A stretch of DNA of 64,000 nucleotides from Sulfurovum sp. (GCA_021166685.1 JAJPEU010000015.1:62001-126000), one strand, 5' to 3'. Shown: positions 1 to 11,762, numbered from the stretch's first letter. Numbers and translations are program-made. Notes: a model not told the origin generated them from the letters alone.

Positions 1-79
1 ATTTTTAAAAAGTTCGTGATTATACCTAAAGTTGTTTTAATGTTTTTTTAAACTAAAACCTATTTGTTCGCTTTTGCTG

Positions 80-469
80 TCAATAGTTATAATCTTGGGC
101 TGCAACCGCAATGCATTCTATTTCTATCAATGCATTTTTGGGCAGCATTTTGACTGCCACAGTACTTCTTGCAGGTTTATGGGTACCGAAATAATGGGCA
201 TAAATTTTATTCACTTTGTCAAAATCATTCATGTCAACCAAAAAAATAGTGGTTTTAACCACATCGCTAAAACGTACGCCTGCCTCCTCAAGAACATAAA
301 AGAGATTTTTCATTACTTGATGCGTCTGATTTTCTACATCATCCCCTGCCATCACTCCTTTTTCTGTGAGTGCTATTTGTCCCGACGTATAGATAAAGCC
401 ATTGATTTCTATAGCCTGCGAATATGGTCCTATCGCCTCCGGTGCTTCTTTGGTTGCAATAAATTTCAT
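80..469 (-). CDS. ridA: RidA family (reactive intermediate/imine deaminase)
   Basis: Family-typical 'EAIGPYSQAIEINGFIYTSGQI', 'R(S)TVAVKMLPKNALIEIECIA'; 129 aa. Confidence 0.93.
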   Translation of the reverse strand: MKFIATKEAPEAIGPYSQAIEINGFIYTSGQIALTEKGVMAGDDVENQTHQVMKNLFYVLEEAGVRFSDVVKTTIFLVDMNDFDKVNKIYAHYFGTHKPARSTVAVKMLPKNALIEIECIAVAAQDYNY

Positions 470-489
470 TGTTTTCTCCTTATTATTAA

Positions 490-831
490 TTAATTGCTTT
501 CATAAAAAATATAATTTGTAGAATAGTCAGAAAATTCAAAATAGACTTTTTTTTCACCGTTATCTACTGTGCCGTTGAAATTTTTATCATCATAACCATA
601 ACCATAACGATAAGACCTTGTCTGACTGTCTTTTGTGCCCTGTGCCGTTGAAAGTTTATCAATCTTAACAAACTTGTGGACCAGTTTATCTCCCGCATAT
701 ACATCAAGAACACCGTTGGTTCCTGTCCAATTTTGCAAAGACCGGCTCATCGAATTTTGCGTTTCTTGAGTGCAACCTGCAAAAAATAAAATTACACATG
801 AAAAAAACATTAATTTTAATTTCATACCCAC
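490..831 (-). CDS. putative lipoprotein with EF-hand-like loop
   Basis: Signal peptide with lipobox 'FFAGC'; internal DKNFNGTVDNGE loop; no family recognised. Confidence 0.65.
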   Translation of the reverse strand: MGMKLKLMFFSCVILFFAGCTQETQNSMSRSLQNWTGTNGVLDVYAGDKLVHKFVKIDKLSTAQGTKDSQTRSYRYGYGYDDKNFNGTVDNGEKKVYFEFSDYSTNYIFYESN

Positions 832-849
832 TCCTCTTTTTTTATTATT

Positions 850-1533
850 TTAGCACTTTTGGGCTTTTGGCATTCCAAATTTCTGAGTGATTAATTCACC
901 CTCCTGGTTAAAATAAAGATAATACAGTTTATCTTTAGCCACAGAAAGTCCGGCTAGATATCTTAACGCCAAATTGGCTTGAAGTGAGCCAATATGCATA
1001 ACAATGGGCGCTGCTATGCCTCCCGGTTTATGATCTGAAATATTAAAGACTTGAAAATTTGCTTCTTCGAAAAAGCAGACTTGCCCATTAAATTCTTCTA
1101 CACTGGCGTAAATCCATGGCGTTTTTGTCTGCTTGGCATATTTATCTATCTCTCCCCTTACAGGAAGATTGTCTGTTGCATCAAGAATAAGATCATATCT
1201 GTTTTCCAATCTGCCAAATGCTTCAAAATCCATATCAAATCCCGCTACTTTAACAAAAGGATTTTTGTTTTCAATAAGCTGTGCTGCTGTTTTAGCTTTA
1301 TTTTTACCTTGATCGGCTAAAGTAAATGCAATTTGTCTATGAAGATTGTGTAACGATACTGTGTCAAAATCTACCATGTGTATCTCGCCAATCCCCGATG
1401 TACCCAATGCAAGAGCCAAAGTGCTTCCAAGACCGCCACTGCCTATAATGGCTATCTTTTTTTTCTCTAAAGATTTCTGTGTAGCTTTACCCCACAACTG
1501 TATCTGTCTATTAAAGTACGCTTCGGATGTCAC
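850..1533 (-). CDS. ThiF/MoeB/HesA family E1-like adenylyltransferase (GTG start)
   Basis: GSGGLGS nucleotide motif, 'VDFDTVSLHNLHRQ', 'DATDNLPVR'. Confidence 0.9.
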   Translation of the reverse strand: MTSEAYFNRQIQLWGKATQKSLEKKKIAIIGSGGLGSTLALALGTSGIGEIHMVDFDTVSLHNLHRQIAFTLADQGKNKAKTAAQLIENKNPFVKVAGFDMDFEAFGRLENRYDLILDATDNLPVRGEIDKYAKQTKTPWIYASVEEFNGQVCFFEEANFQVFNISDHKPGGIAAPIVMHIGSLQANLALRYLAGLSVAKDKLYYLYFNQEGELITQKFGMPKAQKC

Positions 1534-1534
1534 C

Positions 1535-2341
1535 TCAAAGCTCCTTTCTTAATTTCAATTCCCGCTCAAACCCCCAAGATTTACGATGTTCTGTAATTTC
1601 AGCCTTATCGATCGCTTCGATAAGCATTGATTCTTTATCTTCAAGCATCATTACCACTTCGCCCTCCGGATTAACAAGCATTGTGTCGCCATAAAACCTC
1701 CACTTAACCTCATTGTCACTGTATTCGCCCAAGCGATTAGCGCGCAAAATAAAACATCCGTGCAAAAAGGCCTTTGTTTTAATAATTTCACGCCAACGAT
1801 TATGCGAACCAAACGTTGAAGCTGTAGGCAAAAGCACAATATCAATCTTCTTTTGGGTAACTTTTTCCCAGAAAGGATCAAAATGCAGTTCAAATCCTGC
1901 CATTACCATCACCCTGAAACCATTGATTGTAAAAATCATAGGATCTTTGAGCGGCGCTATAGGGTTGGCAAAAAATTTCTTTTCATTCCAATGCGCATAC
2001 GGCAAAAGAATCTGCTGCTCATAATAACTGATACCTTTGGGAGTAATTTTTATGATCGTTTTATGATAGCCGTCTTTTTGTGTTGCAATAATAGGGGCAA
2101 TAAAAACTATATCATACTTTGCAGAAAGCTGTTTGAGAAGTTCGATATGTTTTCGGCTCTGCTCTTTAACCATATTGATTGACATACTCTCAATCTCTTT
2201 AAAAAAATGATTCAGAACGTATTCGCCAAGAAGTATTACATTTGCTCCACGCCCACAAGCTTGCTTCAGATAAAAGTCCAACCGTGTGGCATTCATGCCT
2301 AAAGTAGGTAGTTGAAGTGCTGCTACAACCAACTGCTTCAC
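1535..2341 (-). CDS. carbon-nitrogen hydrolase (nitrilase superfamily)
   Basis: 'LGEYVLN', 'ILLPYAHWNEKKFFANP' and 'LLPTASTFGSHNRWREIIKTKAFLHGCFILRANR' resemble nitrilase-superfamily motifs. Confidence 0.82.
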   Translation of the reverse strand: MKQLVVAALQLPTLGMNATRLDFYLKQACGRGANVILLGEYVLNHFFKEIESMSINMVKEQSRKHIELLKQLSAKYDIVFIAPIIATQKDGYHKTIIKITPKGISYYEQQILLPYAHWNEKKFFANPIAPLKDPMIFTINGFRVMVMAGFELHFDPFWEKVTQKKIDIVLLPTASTFGSHNRWREIIKTKAFLHGCFILRANRLGEYSDNEVKWRFYGDTMLVNPEGEVVMMLEDKESMLIEAIDKAEITEHRKSWGFERELKLRKEL

Positions 2342-2547
2342 GACTCTTCTCCGCTATGTTGGTTGGCTTGCTCAATGGTTGTGATCTTTATTTTTGCTTC
2401 TTCAATAAGTTTTTGGGCTTCTTTGATATTTTGAAGTCCTTCTTCATATAGTTTTACGCTTTCTTCGAGTGTAATTTCAGGATTCATTAATTTTTCAAGT
2501 AATACTTTTGAGTACTCTAGTTTCTCTTCAAATGATTCGTTTTTCAT
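2338..2547 (-). CDS. xseB: exodeoxyribonuclease VII small subunit
   Basis: 69 aa; 'FEEKLEYSKVLLEKLMNPEITLEESVKLYEEGLQNIKEAQKLIEEAKIKI'. Confidence 0.93.
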   Translation of the reverse strand: MKNESFEEKLEYSKVLLEKLMNPEITLEESVKLYEEGLQNIKEAQKLIEEAKIKITTIEQANQHSGEES

Positions 2548-2589
2548 TTATATTCCTTTTACATTCTTGTTATTAAATAAAAATATCCA

Positions 2590-3684
2590 TTACTTCAATA
2601 TCTCTTTTATGAATTCATCAAACTTTTCCAATTCTACCAAAAAAGCATCATGGCCATACTCGCTTTTCACTTCCAGATAACTGCACGCTTGACTATTGCG
2701 GTCCATCATCTTATAGATATGTTCCATTTCCTCAGGAAAAAAAAGATAATCTGTAGAAAAACTGATCAAATGCGTTCGGGCTTTAATCCTTGAGATTGCA
2801 TCATAAAGAGAGTCGTATCCGCGGCTTAGATTAAAGGTATTGATTGCTTTAACGATATACAAATAACTTAATGGATCAAACATGCGGGCAAAGTTTGCCG
2901 TATTGTACTCCAGGTATCGTTCAACTTCGTAACGTCCAAAAAGTTCAAATAAACCATCGTTGCTCACATAGTTACGTCCAAATTTTTCATCCATTGAGGC
3001 AGGAGAAAGATAAGAAATGTGGCCGGCGATACGTCCGATAGCCAGTCCATTCAAGCCTTCTTTTTTAAAAGCATTTTTATCATAATTTCCGTTTTTAAAG
3101 CGCGGATCTTTCCGAATGGCTTCTACGGCTACTTTATTAAAAGCGATTGTCCAAGGTCTTGTCGCATACGTGGCAGCCAGCGAAATAATGTCGTCAGCCA
3201 AGTTTGGATAGTCTACGGCAAACTGAAGTGCCTGCATCCCCCCCATTGATCCGCCTATAATAGCGCGCAAATGATAGATGCCAAGAGAAGAGAGCAGTTG
3301 CATCTGCGCCCTAATCATATCTTTGATGGTTACAACAGGAAACTTTAAACGGTAAGGTTCTTCACTTGGATACATTTCGCTCATCGGTCCGGTACTTCCA
3401 AAGCATGATCCTATCACATTGGTACAAATAACAAAATATTTCTTTGTATCTACCGCTTTGTCATCTCCAATGAGCCCATCCCACCAGCCAGCTTTTCTGT
3501 CCCCTTCATGGAAACCTGCTGCGTGATGAGATCCGCTAAGGGCATGGCATACCAACACAACATTGCTTTTGTCTGCATTGGGTTCCCCATAGGTTTCATA
3601 GGCGATCTCATACGGCTCTAAAATACGTCCGCTCTCTAGATATAAAGGGCTGCTGAAACGTGCTGTTTTCGTTACGATTTTCAT
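2590..3684 (-). CDS. metX: homoserine O-acetyltransferase
   Basis: alpha/beta hydrolase with GGSMGGMQALQ nucleophile elbow; length 364 aa; next to metY. Confidence 0.95.
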   Translation of the reverse strand: MKIVTKTARFSSPLYLESGRILEPYEIAYETYGEPNADKSNVVLVCHALSGSHHAAGFHEGDRKAGWWDGLIGDDKAVDTKKYFVICTNVIGSCFGSTGPMSEMYPSEEPYRLKFPVVTIKDMIRAQMQLLSSLGIYHLRAIIGGSMGGMQALQFAVDYPNLADDIISLAATYATRPWTIAFNKVAVEAIRKDPRFKNGNYDKNAFKKEGLNGLAIGRIAGHISYLSPASMDEKFGRNYVSNDGLFELFGRYEVERYLEYNTANFARMFDPLSYLYIVKAINTFNLSRGYDSLYDAISRIKARTHLISFSTDYLFFPEEMEHIYKMMDRNSQACSYLEVKSEYGHDAFLVELEKFDEFIKEILK

Positions 3685-3768
3685 TGACTGCTTTTTGCTT
3701 GGATTGTTTTTGGTTATTTTATCTAATTTGGGCTTTATAACCGTCGATTTGAGCTTATTTCAAAAAAC

Positions 3769-3804
3769 CATAAGCACTTATGATCCTCGGATATACCAAG
3801 GATC
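3769..3804 (-). terminator. overlapping hairpins downstream of metY
   Basis: GATCCTCGG-ATATA-CCAAGGATC (one mismatch) and CATAAGCACTTATG; on the minus strand the second is followed by GTTTTTT. Confidence 0.55.
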
Positions 3805-3815
3805 ACAAATAGCCT

Positions 3816-5075
3816 CTACCCCAGTGCTTTAGCCAAATCATTTATCAGGTCTTGTGTATCCTCAAGTCCTATGCTTAACCTAATGAGCCCTTCAGGAACT
3901 CCGGCATCTATAAGCTCCTGTTTGGAAAGCTGCTGATGGGTTGTGCTGGCAGGATGGGTAATAATCGATTTACTGTCACCGATATTGACCACCAAAGAAA
4001 AAATCTCCATACTGTCTGCAATACGTTTTGCTGTAGCCAAATCTTCTACTTCAAACGAAAGCAGTCCGCTGTGTCCTTTCTTGAAATATTTCTGCCCTAC
4101 TTCATAATTGGGATCCGATTGAAGTCCGGGATAATTGACTTTTTTAACTTTCGGATGTTTCTCTAAAAATTGAGCTATTGCAAGTGCCGATGCAGAGTGC
4201 TGTCTCATGCGAAGCGGCAATGTTTCAATACCCTGGATATACAACCATGAGTTAAACGGACTGGGGGCAGCACCCAAATCACGGAGCAATGCCAACCTAA
4301 CCCTCAACGTGAAAAGCGGCAAAGGCAAATCACTATAGACAAGCCCATGATAACTTGCATCGGGTTCATTGAAGTGTGCATATCTGGCATTTCCTTTAAT
4401 TTTCTCCGCCAGATTATCACGCTCCACAATGATACCGCCTATTGCAAGCCCCTGTCCTGTCGTATATTTGCTCGCACTATGTACTGTCAAATCGCATCCG
4501 TGCTCTAAAGGTTTACACAAAATCGGCGTTGCCACAGTATTGTCAACACAAGTTAGAATATTGTGCTTATTGGCAATAGCAGCTATCGCACCCAGATCTG
4601 CCACATCAATACTCGGATTTGTTATACTCTCAAAAAGAATGATTTTTGTTTTTTCATCAATGAGTCTTTCTAATTGGGCAGGATTTTTAACATCAAAATA
4701 ACGCGCTTCTATGCCAAATCTTTTAAGGGTATGTCCTGTAAGTGTTGTCGTTCCCCCATACACTTGTTTAGCCACAATAATGTTGTCTCCGGCCTCTGCC
4801 ACATTGGCAATGGCATAAAAAATAGCTGCCATTCCGCTAGCTGTACCTACTGCGGCGGCACCGCCCTCAAGTGCCGCAAAACGTTTTTCAAAAACATCCG
4901 TAGTCGGGTTCATCAGTCTTGTATAAATATTTCCCAACTCTTTAAGTGCAAACAAGTTTGCCGCCTGATCCGTATCTCTAAACTCATAAGCCGTACTCAT
5001 GTAAATCGGTACCGCCATAGTCCCTTGTGAATCTTTTTCATATCCTGCGTGGATAGCCAGTGTTTGTTCGTGCAT
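3816..5075 (-). CDS. metY: O-acetylhomoserine aminocarboxypropyltransferase
   Basis: Cys/Met PLP-dependent enzyme; 'SASKYTTGQGLAIGGIIVE' lysine motif, 'YPGLQSDPNYEVGQKY'. Confidence 0.95.
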   Translation of the reverse strand: MHEQTLAIHAGYEKDSQGTMAVPIYMSTAYEFRDTDQAANLFALKELGNIYTRLMNPTTDVFEKRFAALEGGAAAVGTASGMAAIFYAIANVAEAGDNIIVAKQVYGGTTTLTGHTLKRFGIEARYFDVKNPAQLERLIDEKTKIILFESITNPSIDVADLGAIAAIANKHNILTCVDNTVATPILCKPLEHGCDLTVHSASKYTTGQGLAIGGIIVERDNLAEKIKGNARYAHFNEPDASYHGLVYSDLPLPLFTLRVRLALLRDLGAAPSPFNSWLYIQGIETLPLRMRQHSASALAIAQFLEKHPKVKKVNYPGLQSDPNYEVGQKYFKKGHSGLLSFEVEDLATAKRIADSMEIFSLVVNIGDSKSIITHPASTTHQQLSKQELIDAGVPEGLIRLSIGLEDTQDLINDLAKALG

Positions 5076-5281
5076 TATATTTCCTTATTTTGCATTATTA
5101 TTTATTATACCATAAAAAGCGGTGACGGATACATATTATTATGACGTAACAGGTGTTTTTGGAAGCTTAATTCTTAATAAGACTCAAAAGGTCTTCTCTG
5201 AAAGATTGTATTTGAAGGCAATGGTATGAACTCACATCTCGTTTTCAAAAGATGTAAAGCCCAACCAAGAAAATGAAAAAA

Positions 5282-6742
<1,461 letters not shown>

Positions 6743-6793
6743 TTATTAATTTTCTTCTTTTGCCAAAGCTTTGCTCTTGCAAAATACATCGTT

Positions 6794-8155
6794 CTAAAGC
6801 TTCGCTGCGGGCTCGGATTTATAATTGACAGCTTTTTCCATGCTCGCTGCGCCATCAAAAAGTATTTTTTCATTAAACGCCTTGGCAATCAGCTGCAATC
6901 CTATAGGCATACCCTCTTTATTTTTAGCTACAGGGAGCGAGATTGCAGGCAAACCGGCAAGATTAATCGCTATTGTATACATATCGCTCTTATACATTTC
7001 CAAAGGATCATGAATGGCACCTATTTTTGGCGCCACACTTGGTGCTACCGGAGAAAGTATAAGATCTGCATCGGCAAAAATAGCATTAAATTCATCTCGG
7101 ATCAAATGTCTCACTTTTTGCGCTTTCAAATAATATGCATCATAATAGCCCGAAGAAAGCACAAAATTGCCCAACAAAATACGACGTTTCACCTCATCAC
7201 CAAAACCTTCAGTCCTTGTATTATAGTAAAGCTCTTCAACTGTATTGGATTCAGCTCTCATTCCGTAACGAACACCATCAAAACGCGCGAGATTGGTTGC
7301 GGCTTCTGCTGTCGCCAAGATATAATAGGTTGCAATATCATATTTTGTGTTTTGCATATTTTTATGAATAATGGTGTGCCCTGCCTCCGCAAGTTTTTTT
7401 ACTGTATCTGCATAAGCCTTTTGTATCTCTTCGTCTGCTTCGCTGATATAGTTGTCAATTACTGCGATTGTAAACTTTGCATCACTATTGATGTTGTTAG
7501 CAATATCTTCAATTTCAAATTCTGCAGAAGTAGAATCTTTGGGATCATATCCTTTGATCGCATCATACAAGATAGCTGCATCTTCGACATTTTGCGTGAT
7601 AGGACCTATCTGATCAAGCGAAGAGGCATAGGCAGCCAATCCAAATCGGCTAACTCGTCCATAGGTAGGCTTCATTCCTACGCATCCGCAATATGCAGCA
7701 GGCTGACGGATAGACCCGCCGGTATCGCTTCCAAGCGCAGCAATAGCGATGCCGGCAGCCACTGCTGCAGCTGAACCGCCCGAACTTCCCCCGGGAACCC
7801 TCTCTTCTCCATAAGGATTTTTTGTCACACCATAATAAGAACTTTCGGTTGTAGAACCCATAGCAAACTCATCCATATTTGCTCTGCCAAATGCCATCAT
7901 TCCTTTAGACTTTAGGTTAACAATAGCCGTGGCATCATAAGGAGCAATATAGCCTTGAAGGATTTTGGAACCGCTCGTTACAGTCCAATTTTTTACCTGG
8001 ATGTTATCCTTGATAAGAATAGGCACACCTTCCCCGGAACTTTCAAACCCAATATAAGCATTGAGATTGCTCTCTTTTGCTTTTATTTCAAGTTCGGCTC
8101 TTAGACGGCTTAACTCTTCTTTGCTTTTTATTAACGCTTCTTTTAGTGTTATCAC
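6794..8155 (-). CDS. gatA: Asp-tRNA(Asn)/Glu-tRNA(Gln) amidotransferase subunit A (probable GTG start at 8155)
   Basis: Amidase signature '[36 protein letters not shown]'; GTG start preceded by AAGGAAG. Confidence 0.95.
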   Translation of the reverse strand: MITLKEALIKSKEELSRLRAELEIKAKESNLNAYIGFESSGEGVPILIKDNIQVKNWTVTSGSKILQGYIAPYDATAIVNLKSKGMMAFGRANMDEFAMGSTTESSYYGVTKNPYGEERVPGGSSGGSAAAVAAGIAIAALGSDTGGSIRQPAAYCGCVGMKPTYGRVSRFGLAAYASSLDQIGPITQNVEDAAILYDAIKGYDPKDSTSAEFEIEDIANNINSDAKFTIAVIDNYISEADEEIQKAYADTVKKLAEAGHTIIHKNMQNTKYDIATYYILATAEAATNLARFDGVRYGMRAESNTVEELYYNTRTEGFGDEVKRRILLGNFVLSSGYYDAYYLKAQKVRHLIRDEFNAIFADADLILSPVAPSVAPKIGAIHDPLEMYKSDMYTIAINLAGLPAISLPVAKNKEGMPIGLQLIAKAFNEKILFDGAASMEKAVNYKSEPAAKL

Positions 8156-8242
8156 AACTTGCTTCCTTTTTCTATATTTTCTTCTCAAAAGCAGATTTTA
8201 TTTGCTTTTGCTTCATTCTATTATTGCACAAACAAAGAAACA

Positions 8243-8371
8243 TCAATTGATTTTATCCTGCTTTTTTTTGTAATAGTTTATGACACCCAACCCTGCTCCA
8301 ACCAAACCAAATATAAATATTATTGAACCAATAATGATACTCATGCTTACGGGTTGTGTCATATCAAACAT
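8243..8371 (-). CDS. small single-TM protein, 42 aa, start overlaps ileS stop
   Basis: Read manually: MFDMTQPVSMSIIIGSIIFIFGLVGAGLGVINYYKKKQDKIN*; ATG overlaps the last 8 nt of ileS; below the 60-aa cutoff of the ORF track. Confidence 0.5.
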   Translation of the reverse strand: MFDMTQPVSMSIIIGSIIFIFGLVGAGLGVINYYKKKQDKIN

Positions 8372-11114
8372 TCAAAACCTCAGCGCATCTTGCACAGACT
8401 TCTTCTTCTTTTTTAGAGGCAAATTTCCAACATCTTGGACATTTATGGTCTGTCGCTTTGTGTACACTAAAATGTTTTTCTCCTATATTGAAACCAGCCA
8501 CTTCTTCTCCTTGGCTCGAAGGCTTTACAGAAGAAACCACAAACCAATCTTCTAAATCTTGATCATTTGACAAAGCAAACCCTTCACCAGCAAGCTCAAG
8601 CTCCAATGTTGATTTGATTATTTTGTCTTTTTTTAGCTTATCGACTTCTTCATAAAATGCTTCCCGTATTGCTATCATTTCACTTTCGTCAAACGGAATA
8701 CCTATGCTGGGCAATTCTTCGTATACTAAGTCAAAAACATTTTGCATATCGGCTTTAAAAATGGCTGGAGCATACTCAATAATTTCATCCGAAGTATAGG
8801 TAAGGACCGGAGCGACAAGCCCGAGCATGCTTCTGGAAATAAGCACCATGGCAGATTGTGCCGCTCTTCTTGTGGTGCTTTCTTTGGCACCACAATACAA
8901 TCTGTCTTTGCAGATATCCATATAGATGCCCGAAAGCTCATTGGTTAAAAAATAATTGAGTGTTGAAAATCCTCTCAAGAAATCATATTTATCGAAACTG
9001 CTTTTTACCTCTGCAAATACTTCTCTTGCTTTTGCAAGTATCCATATGTCCAATTCACCATAGGCATCATGCGGCACAAGCATGTCTAGGTCATCTGCAT
9101 TGGCAAGCAAAAATCTAAAGGTATTGCGTATCTTTCTATACTGTTCAGCCACCTGCTTCAGTATCCCGTCGGAGATTTTTAGGTCAGACTGATAATCACT
9201 CAAGGCAACCCAAAGCCTAAGAATTTCAGAACCATATTGACTTACCACTTTATCCGGTGCGACAACATTGCCTTTGGACTTACTCATCTTTTCACCCTTC
9301 TCATCAACAGTAAACCCATGCGTAATGAGTGCTTGATACGGCGAAATATGATTAATAGCAGAACTTAAAAGCAGTGAGCTCTGAAACCACCCTCTGTGCT
9401 GATCGCTTCCTTCAACATAAAGTGAAGCGGGATATTCCCCCGCATCATAATTGCGGCTTTTAAGCACAGAATTCCACGTTGAGCCGCTATCAAACCAGAC
9501 GTCTAAGATATCTTCTACTTTTTCTAAATCGTCAGGATTGTAGCCTGAACCAGGATAAAGCAATTGCTCAATCGGCAAATTGTACCATGCATCCGCACCC
9601 ATCTGCTCAAATATCATCGCAACAAAGTTCAATACCTTCTCGTCCAAAATAACTTCTTTGGTGCTTTTAATTCTGAAGAAAGCAATCGGCACACCCCATG
9701 AACGCTGACGAGAAATACACCAGTCGGGTCTCCCCTCTATCATCGGCTTAAGACGATTCTTTGACGTTTTGGGATAAAAATCCACCGTCTCAATGGCAGC
9801 CAATGCTATTTCTCTTAAACTTTTATCCATACCCAGAGGCACATCATCTATAGAGATAAACCATTGGTTTGTTGCTCTATAAATCAACGGCTTTTTGGTT
9901 CTCCAGCAATGAGGATAAGAGTGCACAAATTTACTTACTTTTAAAAGATTTGCGCCCAAAAGTTCCAAAATAGGCTCATTGGCTTTAAAGATATGCATAC
10001 CAATAAACGTTTCGGGGTTTGGCAAAAGATGCAACCCTGCAATACTCTCATCATAACACCCTCTTTCATCTACAGGCATCACCACATCAAGACCATATTT
10101 TAAACCTACACGATAGTCATCTTCTCCGTGTCCCGGCGCCGTATGTACGGCTCCCGTACCTCCGTCAAGCATAACATGCTCTCCCAGCACGATTGTGGAA
10201 GTGCGCCCGTTAAGAGGATTGACGGCTAAAAGATTTTCAAGTTCCGTAGCAGCGATTTTCCGTCCTGAATGGCCGCTTATCAGACCTTCTGCCGCCAATG
10301 CATCAAAACGGCTCTGAGCAACGATGTATCCGTCCTCGCTCAGCACATAAATCTCTTCTGGATTGAGTGAGATTCCAGTATTTGCAGGCAATGTCCATGG
10401 GGTTGTTGTCCAGATGACAATCCCTGCTTTTTGAGGAAGATCAAGTTTTGCTTTGGCTACATCACTGAGCTCAAAATTCACATAGATAGAATAATCTTCC
10501 TTATTTTCATACTCAACTTCTGCATCCGCCAATGCCGTCTGTGCCGCCCATGACCAAAAAATAGGCTTGTGGCGTTCCACCAAAAGTCCTTTTTGGGCTA
10601 TTTCACACAGTGTTCTATAAATATTGGCTTCGAATTTAAAATCCATTGTCACATAGGGATGATTCCAATCCGCAATCACTCCTAAATTTTTGAAACCTTG
10701 TTTTTGTATCTCTACAAAACGGGAGGCATGATCACGGCAAAGTGCTCTAAACTGCGCAGTCGGCATCGCTTCTTTTTTGCTTTTCCCTAGTTTTTCTTCC
10801 ACTTTTTGTTCAATCGGAAGCCCATGGCAATCCCAGCCCGGCGTCATACGAACAGCTTTACCTTGAAAATAATTATACTTGAGAATAATATCTTTAAGTA
10901 TCTTATTCAACGCATGACCGATATGAATATCGCCATTCGCATACGGCGGGCCGTCATGAAGCGTAAACATTTCAGCGTCTTTGCGCTTGGATTTCATTTG
11001 CTCGTAGATATCCGCATCAAACCATGCCTGATATTTTTTTGGTTCATTTTCTGGAAGATTTCCGCGCATCGGAAAATCGGTTTTAGGAAGAAGTAACGTT
11101 TCTTTGAAGTCCAT
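8364..11114 (-). CDS. ileS: isoleucyl-tRNA synthetase (probable start at 11114)
   Basis: 'GPPYANGDIHIGHALNKILKD', 'KMSKSKGN', C-terminal zinc-binding cysteines 'CPRCWKFASKKEEEVCARC'. Confidence 0.98.
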   Translation of the reverse strand: MDFKETLLLPKTDFPMRGNLPENEPKKYQAWFDADIYEQMKSKRKDAEMFTLHDGPPYANGDIHIGHALNKILKDIILKYNYFQGKAVRMTPGWDCHGLPIEQKVEEKLGKSKKEAMPTAQFRALCRDHASRFVEIQKQGFKNLGVIADWNHPYVTMDFKFEANIYRTLCEIAQKGLLVERHKPIFWSWAAQTALADAEVEYENKEDYSIYVNFELSDVAKAKLDLPQKAGIVIWTTTPWTLPANTGISLNPEEIYVLSEDGYIVAQSRFDALAAEGLISGHSGRKIAATELENLLAVNPLNGRTSTIVLGEHVMLDGGTGAVHTAPGHGEDDYRVGLKYGLDVVMPVDERGCYDESIAGLHLLPNPETFIGMHIFKANEPILELLGANLLKVSKFVHSYPHCWRTKKPLIYRATNQWFISIDDVPLGMDKSLREIALAAIETVDFYPKTSKNRLKPMIEGRPDWCISRQRSWGVPIAFFRIKSTKEVILDEKVLNFVAMIFEQMGADAWYNLPIEQLLYPGSGYNPDDLEKVEDILDVWFDSGSTWNSVLKSRNYDAGEYPASLYVEGSDQHRGWFQSSLLLSSAINHISPYQALITHGFTVDEKGEKMSKSKGNVVAPDKVVSQYGSEILRLWVALSDYQSDLKISDGILKQVAEQYRKIRNTFRFLLANADDLDMLVPHDAYGELDIWILAKAREVFAEVKSSFDKYDFLRGFSTLNYFLTNELSGIYMDICKDRLYCGAKESTTRRAAQSAMVLISRSMLGLVAPVLTYTSDEIIEYAPAIFKADMQNVFDLVYEELPSIGIPFDESEMIAIREAFYEEVDKLKKDKIIKSTLELELAGEGFALSNDQDLEDWFVVSSVKPSSQGEEVAGFNIGEKHFSVHKATDHKCPRCWKFASKKEEEVCARCAEVLNV

Positions 11115-11231
11115 CTTTGATAACACCTTGCTAAGGGTAGGCCCCTGATTATTATCTCGTGATTGTATCTTAAAATCCATTAAGCATAGATTTGGCATAT
11201 CTTAAATAGAAAAATTTGATATAATTAACTC

Positions 11232-11714
11232 ATGAAAAATAGAAAGAAAAAAATAGAAAAAATCATTCAAAAACTAAGCAACATTTCTCAAACTATCACT
11301 TTTGCCGAAAGTTGTACGGGGGGGCGTATCGCAGCGGCCTTTACAGCTATTTCCGGTGCATCGGCCGTACTAAATGGTTCATGTGTCACCTATTCTAATC
11401 TTATAAAGCATCAATGGCTGGGCGTAAGCAATGAAGTACTGCAAACCCATGGGGCTGTAAGCACAGAGTGTGTTTTGCAGATGCTTGAAGGGATATGCAA
11501 TATAGCAGACAGCCAATATGCCATATGCACCTCGGGTATCGCAGGTCCCACGGGCGGTACACCGCAAAAACCTGTAGGGACTGTTTATGTTGGTATCAAA
11601 ACACCTCAAGACAGCAAAGTTTATCATTGTTTTTTTGAGGGCGACAGAGAAGAGATACAAGAACAATCCGTCACTTTTGCTATTGAGAAAATGACAAACG
11701 CACTGAAAATTTAA
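11232..11714 (+). CDS. CinA C-terminal family protein (nicotinamide-nucleotide amidase-like)
   Basis: 'TFAESCTGGRIAAAFTAISGAS', 'CTSGIAGPTGGTPQKPVGTVYVG'. Confidence 0.92.
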   Translation: MKNRKKKIEKIIQKLSNISQTITFAESCTGGRIAAAFTAISGASAVLNGSCVTYSNLIKHQWLGVSNEVLQTHGAVSTECVLQMLEGICNIADSQYAICTSGIAGPTGGTPQKPVGTVYVGIKTPQDSKVYHCFFEGDREEIQEQSVTFAIEKMTNALKI

Positions 11715-11733
11715 GATATTTTTTAAATTTATC

Positions 11734-11762
11734 TTGACAATCAAAGCTTTCTAGGCTATAAT
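11734..11762 (+). promoter_or_regulatory. consensus sigma70 promoter of tRNA cluster
   Basis: TTGACA (11734-11739), 17-bp spacer, TATAAT (11757-11762), about 40 bp upstream of the first tRNA. Confidence 0.88.

Noticed and set aside
74-493. 139-aa plus-strand ORF over ridA
   Set aside because: Antisense to the unambiguous RidA gene; no motifs.
5076-5281. Possible SAM-type riboswitch upstream of metY
   Set aside because: Read the minus strand of this gap; a promoter-like TATAAT is present, but I could not identify a recognisable SAM-riboswitch core. An Rfam/Infernal scan would settle it.
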